Source: Anaerolineae bacterium
Lineage (GTDB): Bacteria; Chloroflexota; Anaerolineae; CG2-30-64-16
Direction: 5' to 3'
DNA length: 8,910 bases
Assembly: GCA_025454565.1 (NCBI GenBank)
Contig: JALOOE010000060.1
Location: 1 to 8,910, forward strand
Position 1 is the stretch's first letter. Each line of letters begins with the position of its first letter. The position numbers were made by a program, and so were the translations under genes. The notes below the pieces were generated by a model, which worked only from the letters and a program-made list of their open reading frames with translations, was not told where the DNA came from and ran no database searches. This document shows positions 6,006 to 8,910 of this stretch, in pieces.

Positions 6006-6575
6006 TCAAGTCGGGGCGGATGCCTCCCACTCGCGGCGCAGCAGGCCGTACAGATACATGTCGTAGCGGACGCCATCGCGCAGCAGAAACTCGCGGTAGA
6101 CTCCTTCGCGCACGAAGCCGAGCTTCTCGTACAGCGCGATGGCGCGCTCGTTGTAGGCGAAGACGGTGAGTTGGACGCGGTGCAGATTCAGCTCGCCGAA
6201 AGCGTAGTCGAGCAGCAGGCGCAGCGCCTCGCCACCATAGCCCTTGCCCCAGTGCTCCCGGTTTCCGAAGCCGATGGCGATCCAGCCGCAGCCCTGGTTC
6301 CAGAGGATGCCATCCAGTTCCAGCAAGCCGAGCAGCTCGTCACCCGCCAACGGCCGGATGGCAAAATGGAAGGCGTTCTGCTTCTTCGCCTCTTCCTCCA
6401 GCCACTTGCCGATCTCGGCCTCGGTCTGCGGCCTGGCCGGATCGGCGTTCCACAGGCGCAGGAAGCCGGCGTCCTGATACCAGCGCGCTAGCGCCGGATA
6501 GTCGTCCTTCGCAATGGCCGTCAGGCGGATGGCGTCGCCGCGCCACAGGTTACGAGAAACATCGCTCATGCTCAT
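6006..6575 (-). CDS. GNAT-family acetyltransferase (RimJ/RimL-like)
   Basis: The 189-residue product should transfer an acetyl group from acetyl-CoA to an amine, either a protein N-terminus or a small molecule; the substrate cannot be told. The acetyl-CoA loop is clear: NREHWGKGYGGEAL (105-118), fitting Q/RxxGxG/A. It is followed by the helix LRLLLDYAFGELNLHRVQLT and the C-terminal NERAIALYEKLGFVREGVYR typical of RimJ/RimL relatives. The length fits the family. ATG 6575 is chosen because GGAG lies 8 nt upstream (overlapping the end of the patatin gene) and conserved sequence starts just after it; an ATG at 6569 is also possible. A longer open frame up to 6833 only overlaps the patatin gene and has no family resemblance. 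The gene starts 5 nt after the patatin stop, so the two are very likely co-transcribed and perhaps translationally coupled. Confidence 0.88.
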   Translation of the reverse strand: MSMSDVSRNLWRGDAIRLTAIAKDDYPALARWYQDAGFLRLWNADPARPQTEAEIGKWLEEEAKKQNAFHFAIRPLAGDELLGLLELDGILWNQGCGWIAIGFGNREHWGKGYGGEALRLLLDYAFGELNLHRVQLTVFAYNERAIALYEKLGFVREGVYREFLLRDGVRYDMYLYGLLRREWEASAPT

Positions 6576-6580
6576 TGTGT

Positions 6581-7510
6581 CTACTCCGGCATGCGCACGG
6601 CGCGGAAGCTGGGGATCGGCTCGGTGTCGTCGTTCAGCACCTTTTGCCCCATCTCGTCGCCATATTCGATCAGCCGCGGGATCCGGTCGGCCGCGTCCAT
6701 GCCGATGCTCTCGTTCAGCGTCACCTGGAAGCGGCGGAAATCGAGCGTTGGGAAGAGCGTGCCGACCACCTGCACCTGTTCCTCGTAAGCGGATTGCAGG
6801 AAGGCGCCCAGCACCGGATCGAGCCATTCCCACGGCCAGAAATCGGTCGCCTCGCCCGGCTTCAGTCCGCTCTTGATGGTCCCCGTACCAAAGCTGATCA
6901 GCGTCGTCTCCGCCGGATCCCAGCCCAGGCAGTGGATCGCTTCGTAGGCGGCGATATAGCAGGGGTTAGCATAGGCGCCCACGCCGCCATCCACGTACCG
7001 GCCATCGACCGGCGGGAAGAAGGTGGGCACGGAAGAAGATGCCAGCACCGCTTTGGTGATGGGCCAGTCGGCGTATTCCTCTTTCCAGGGCTTGATGAAG
7101 CGCGTGCGGTTGTCCACCAGGTCGAACGCGGTGATAACCACGTCGGTCGGCGGGCTGGCCGACCAGAAGTCGCCCATCACGCCCTCGCCGATGTGTTTCT
7201 TCAGCGCTTCCTCCAACGGGCCGTGTGGATAGCGATATTTGAAGAAGAGCCAGAGTTCGCTTTGCAGGTTCTTTTTGAAGATGACATCGCCCAACGAGAC
7301 GTACAACTCATGCATCTGCGGCGCGGTCAGCCCGGCGCCGATGCCGGCCGAGATGATCGAGCCGGTGGAGGTGCCGGCCGAGAGGCGGAACACGCTGTTC
7401 ACGGGCCGGCCCAGGTGCGCTTCCAGGATAGTCAAGGCGCGGGTGACGATCACGCCGCGGATACCTCCGCCGTCGACAGCCAGGGCGACGTTTTTGCGCA
7501 AAGGCTTCAT
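6581..7510 (-). CDS. Patatin-like phospholipase / lipid acyl hydrolase
   Basis: The 309-residue protein has every landmark of the patatin fold. The oxyanion loop is DGGGIRG (13-19), the nucleophile elbow GTSTG carries Ser48, the segment ASSSVPTFFPP (157-167) is typical, and the catalytic Asp174 sits in YVDGGVGAYANP. It should hydrolyse acyl esters of membrane lipids using a Ser-Asp dyad. No signal peptide or membrane segment is seen, so it is probably cytoplasmic or peripheral. The start is firm: AAGGAGGT lies 6 nt upstream of ATG 7510. It is first in a two-gene unit with the GNAT gene and has its own promoter (7574-7602). Patatin enzymes serve in lipid turnover and storage-granule degradation, and some are effectors of anti-phage systems; no nucleotide cyclase or other CBASS partner is present here, so a housekeeping role is equally likely. 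Confidence 0.92.
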   Translation of the reverse strand: MKPLRKNVALAVDGGGIRGVIVTRALTILEAHLGRPVNSVFRLSAGTSTGSIISAGIGAGLTAPQMHELYVSLGDVIFKKNLQSELWLFFKYRYPHGPLEEALKKHIGEGVMGDFWSASPPTDVVITAFDLVDNRTRFIKPWKEEYADWPITKAVLASSSVPTFFPPVDGRYVDGGVGAYANPCYIAAYEAIHCLGWDPAETTLISFGTGTIKSGLKPGEATDFWPWEWLDPVLGAFLQSAYEEQVQVVGTLFPTLDFRRFQVTLNESIGMDAADRIPRLIEYGDEMGQKVLNDDTEPIPSFRAVRMPE

Positions 7511-7527
7511 GGGATGACCTCCTTTTC

Positions 7528-7555
7528 GGACGATGGACGATAGCCGGTGGACGGT
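7528..7555. repeat. Heptanucleotide array in the predicted patatin 5' leader (4 units)
   Basis: Four 7-bp units GGACGAT, GGACGAT, AGCCGGT and GGACGGT lie between the promoter and the Shine-Dalgarno of the patatin gene. Read in the transcript direction the exact units are ATCGTCC, one base from the TTCGTCC units of the array at 8784-8818. With the predicted start near 7567, the array would fill most of a leader of about 57 nt. Confidence 0.7.
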
Positions 7556-7573
7556 CGAATATCCGTTACTGCG

Positions 7574-7602
7574 ATTCTACGAGCTACGATGTGTGTTGTC
7601 AA
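7574..7602 (-). promoter_or_regulatory. Near-consensus sigma-70-type promoter for the patatin-GNAT operon
   Basis: On the minus strand TTGACA (7602-7597) is separated by exactly 17 bp from TAGAAT (7579-7574), one mismatch from TATAAT. The -35 hexamer overlaps the TGA stop of the upstream membrane-protein gene. Predicted transcription starts near 7567, about 57 nt before ATG 7510. This suggests strong constitutive transcription, independent of the upstream gene. Confidence 0.7.
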
Positions 7603-8910
7603 GCGTTTTTGCGACGGGTTCGTCGACGCAGCACAGACAGCACAAGCAAGAGCGCCATCAGCGCCAGCGTGCCGAGCGTGATCGCTTTGGCGACGGCGCG
7701 CAACGGGGTATCCTCGAAGCGGAGCAAGATGTAGCCCTGGCCGGGCGCCACGGGCACGACGACGCGCGCCAGTGGGCCCTCCTCGCGGCGCACCTCCAGA
7801 CGCTGGATCGGTTTGCCGTTCTTGTCATCCAGCAAGTACGCGTTCCAGCCGGGATACCAGAAGCGGTTGAAGGTGATCGTCTGATCCGGCCCTTCGGCGT
7901 AGTACCAGACCTGATCATGTTGGCTGCCCATCCCCTCGGCGTTGACCGCCAGCGTTTTGTTCTGGGGGATGCGACTGTAGTCAGCGCGCGTGGCCACAGT
8001 GCGCCCGGCTTCCCATTCGTCGGCCAACGGCGACCAGTTGGGGATGCGCGTGGGATCGACCCATGACGTGACTCCGGTCATTTCGTCGCTTGTGCGCTGG
8101 AAACGCATCAGCGCGGCCATCGACACCGGCCCTTGTTCCTTTGTTGGCTCCCGCATTTCCACCCTAAAGTACGCCGCACTGCTGAGGAGCAGCAGCAGCG
8201 CGAGCATGATGGCGGGCCAGAGGTGATTGCCGATTGCGCGTCTCGAAGTGTGAATCGCCGGAATGTCATTGCTTATCGCGTCCGCCGTGTGTTGTTCGCT
8301 ATTCGCTATTCGCCATTCGCTATTCGCTATCAGCGTCCCCGGTAGAATGCTCAACGGCAGAATCGCGAGCATCAGATAGCGCCAGGGGAACTGGGCGAAG
8401 CGCACGATGGGGATGTATCGCCAGGCGAAGGCCGACACGTCCAGCGTCAGAAAAACGCTCACAGCCGCCCATGCGCCCCAGAACCAGATCTCGCGGCGGC
8501 GAACGGCCGTCTGCCTGCCAGAGAGAACCAACGCAATCACCGAAAACAACGTTGCTACGGCGCCTAACTGATAGCTCATCGCGCCCTGCGCGATGTCATC
8601 CGGCCCTGGCTGGCTGATCCCAAAGCCCCAGGTTGGGTTGAAGAGCTGGAAGAAGTGGACGAAGTGCTGGAACGGGTCGTAATATTTCCCGAACCACTGC
8701 GTCTGGTTGATGTAGCGTTGCTCGATCAGTGCGGGGATGAAGAACGCCGCGCTCAGACCCAGGCCGAGGGCGAACGCGATGATGACGAAGGACGAAGGAC
8801 GAAGGACGAAGGACGAAAAGCGTCGGACGGAAATCGGTCCTCGGTCGTTGGTCTTTCGTCTTTCGTCTCGCACCCGCCACAACCAGAGCATCAACACATA
8901 CAGCGCCAGC
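7599..8910 (-). CDS. PTPS-related / YfhO-like polytopic membrane protein, C-terminal part
   Basis: The frame is open from the right window edge (LALYVLMLWLW...) to the TGA at 7601-7599, giving about 436 visible residues; the start is outside. Several hydrophobic spans are visible: the opening helix, VIIAFALGLGLSAAFFIPAL, a span in the SYQLGAVATLFSVIALVL region, IWFWGAWAAVSVFL, FPWRYLMLAILPLSILPG, WPAIMLALLLLLSSAAY, and a C-terminal span LGTLALMALLLVLSVL followed by a basic tail. Between the last two lies an extracytoplasmic domain with FNRFWYPGWNAYLLDD, like the beta-rich domain of YfhO/PTPS-related proteins, which resemble GT-C-type envelope glycosyltransferases. The GT-C catalytic loop would lie N-terminal, so activity cannot be judged. 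Repeat arrays interrupt it in frame twice, both in loops between membrane spans (8784-8867 and 8295-8329). It is followed by the patatin operon with 88 nt between. Confidence 0.75.
   Translation of the reverse strand, partial: LALYVLMLWLWRVRDERRKTNDRGPISVRRFSSFVLRPSSFVIIAFALGLGLSAAFFIPALIEQRYINQTQWFGKYYDPFQHFVHFFQLFNPTWGFGISQPGPDDIAQGAMSYQLGAVATLFSVIALVLSGRQTAVRRREIWFWGAWAAVSVFLTLDVSAFAWRYIPIVRFAQFPWRYLMLAILPLSILPGTLIANSEWRIANSEQHTADAISNDIPAIHTSRRAIGNHLWPAIMLALLLLLSSAAYFRVEMREPTKEQGPVSMAALMRFQRTSDEMTGVTSWVDPTRIPNWSPLADEWEAGRTVATRADYSRIPQNKTLAVNAEGMGSQHDQVWYYAEGPDQTITFNRFWYPGWNAYLLDDKNGKPIQRLEVRREEGPLARVVVPVAPGQGYILLRFEDTPLRAVAKAITLGTLALMALLLVLSVLRRRTRRKNA
8295..8329. repeat. Heptanucleotide array TTCGCTA inside the membrane-protein gene (5 units)
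   Basis: Five units are present: TTCGCTA, TTCGCTA, TTCGCCA, TTCGCTA, TTCGCTA. On the coding (minus) strand they give IANSEWR followed by IANSE, a seven-residue peptide repeat in the loop between two membrane spans. A further pair of units, GATTGCC GATTGCG, lies nearby at about 8224-8238. Confidence 0.85.
8784..8867. repeat. Pair of heptanucleotide arrays in opposite orientation inside the membrane-protein gene
   Basis: Bases 8784-8818 hold four GACGAAG units and one GACGAAA. Bases 8833-8867 hold ATCGGTC, CTCGGTC, GTTGGTC, TTTCGTC, TTTCGTC, which on the other strand read GACGAAA, GACGAAA, GACCAAC, GACCGAG, GACCGAT. Each array is exactly five units, and the 14-bp spacer equals two more. The total of 84 bp is 12 heptamers and 28 codons, so the frame is kept. 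The complementary parts can form an imperfect hairpin with G-T pairs. In the protein it encodes a charged segment followed by SSFVLRPSSFV, between two membrane spans. Confidence 0.85.

Noticed and set aside
6576..6833. 86-residue N-terminal extension of the GNAT protein
   Set aside because: It overlaps the patatin gene in another frame, has an arginine/proline-rich shadow composition and no family resemblance; ATG 6575 has its own GGAG.
6581..7510. Patatin gene as a CBASS effector
   Set aside because: No CD-NTase, ubiquitin-like or JAB partner is in the window; the neighbours are a GNAT and a membrane protein.
6575..7543. Plus-strand 322-codon open frame opposite the patatin gene
   Set aside because: It is antisense to a gene with complete catalytic motifs, and its product is histidine/arginine-rich with no recognisable domain.
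8295..8867. CRISPR array
   Set aside because: Units are 7 bp without unique spacers, lie in a coding frame, and no cas gene is present.

Overview
The window looks like a GC-rich bacterial chromosome segment. My best guess is a member of the Chloroflexota (Anaerolineae/Caldilineae-like). I infer this from the long BTAD/NB-ARC regulator, the secreted peptidases, the PTPS-related membrane protein and the many short heptamer repeats inside and between genes. No rRNA or marker gene is present to confirm it.

Layout from left to right. (1) Positions 1-450, minus strand: the N-terminal part of a secreted metallopeptidase-like protein. Its start codon lies in a perfect 32-bp tandem duplication that also creates an 11-codon upstream ORF. 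(2) Positions 483-754: an intergenic stretch with a heptanucleotide array, ending in a TATAAT box. (3) Positions 780-4259, plus strand: a 1159-residue AfsR/SARP-like regulator (winged helix, BTAD, NB-ARC-type ATPase, TPR-like tail). (4) Positions 4294-5139, minus strand and convergent: a secreted trypsin-fold serine protease. (5) Positions 5437-5931, plus strand: a heavily decayed second copy of the BTAD regulator. It keeps only the two ends of the gene, several frameshifts and a mutated version of the same promoter/RBS block. (6) Minus strand: an operon of a patatin-like lipase (7510-6581) and a GNAT acetyltransferase (6575-6006), driven by a near-consensus promoter that overlaps the stop codon of the gene before it. 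(7) Positions 7599-8910, minus strand: the C-terminal part of a large PTPS-related/YfhO-like membrane protein, cut by the window edge.

The most striking feature is not a gene. Six arrays, all with a 7-bp period but different units, are scattered over the window (614-662, 1977-2018, 7528-7555, 8295-8329, 8784-8818, 8833-8867). Four lie inside coding sequences without breaking the frame, one lies in the predicted 5' leader of the patatin gene, and one is intergenic. The regulator also carries an 87-bp palindromic element with perfect 12-bp terminal inverted repeats, again in frame (29 codons). The genome therefore seems to tolerate repeat insertion inside protein loops. No complete defence, CRISPR, phage or transposase module was found.

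Functionally, the plus-strand regulator probably senses a signal through its ATPase/TPR part and controls transcription of unknown targets. The two secreted peptidases flanking it are candidates by proximity only. The lipase/acetyltransferase pair is a separate unit.
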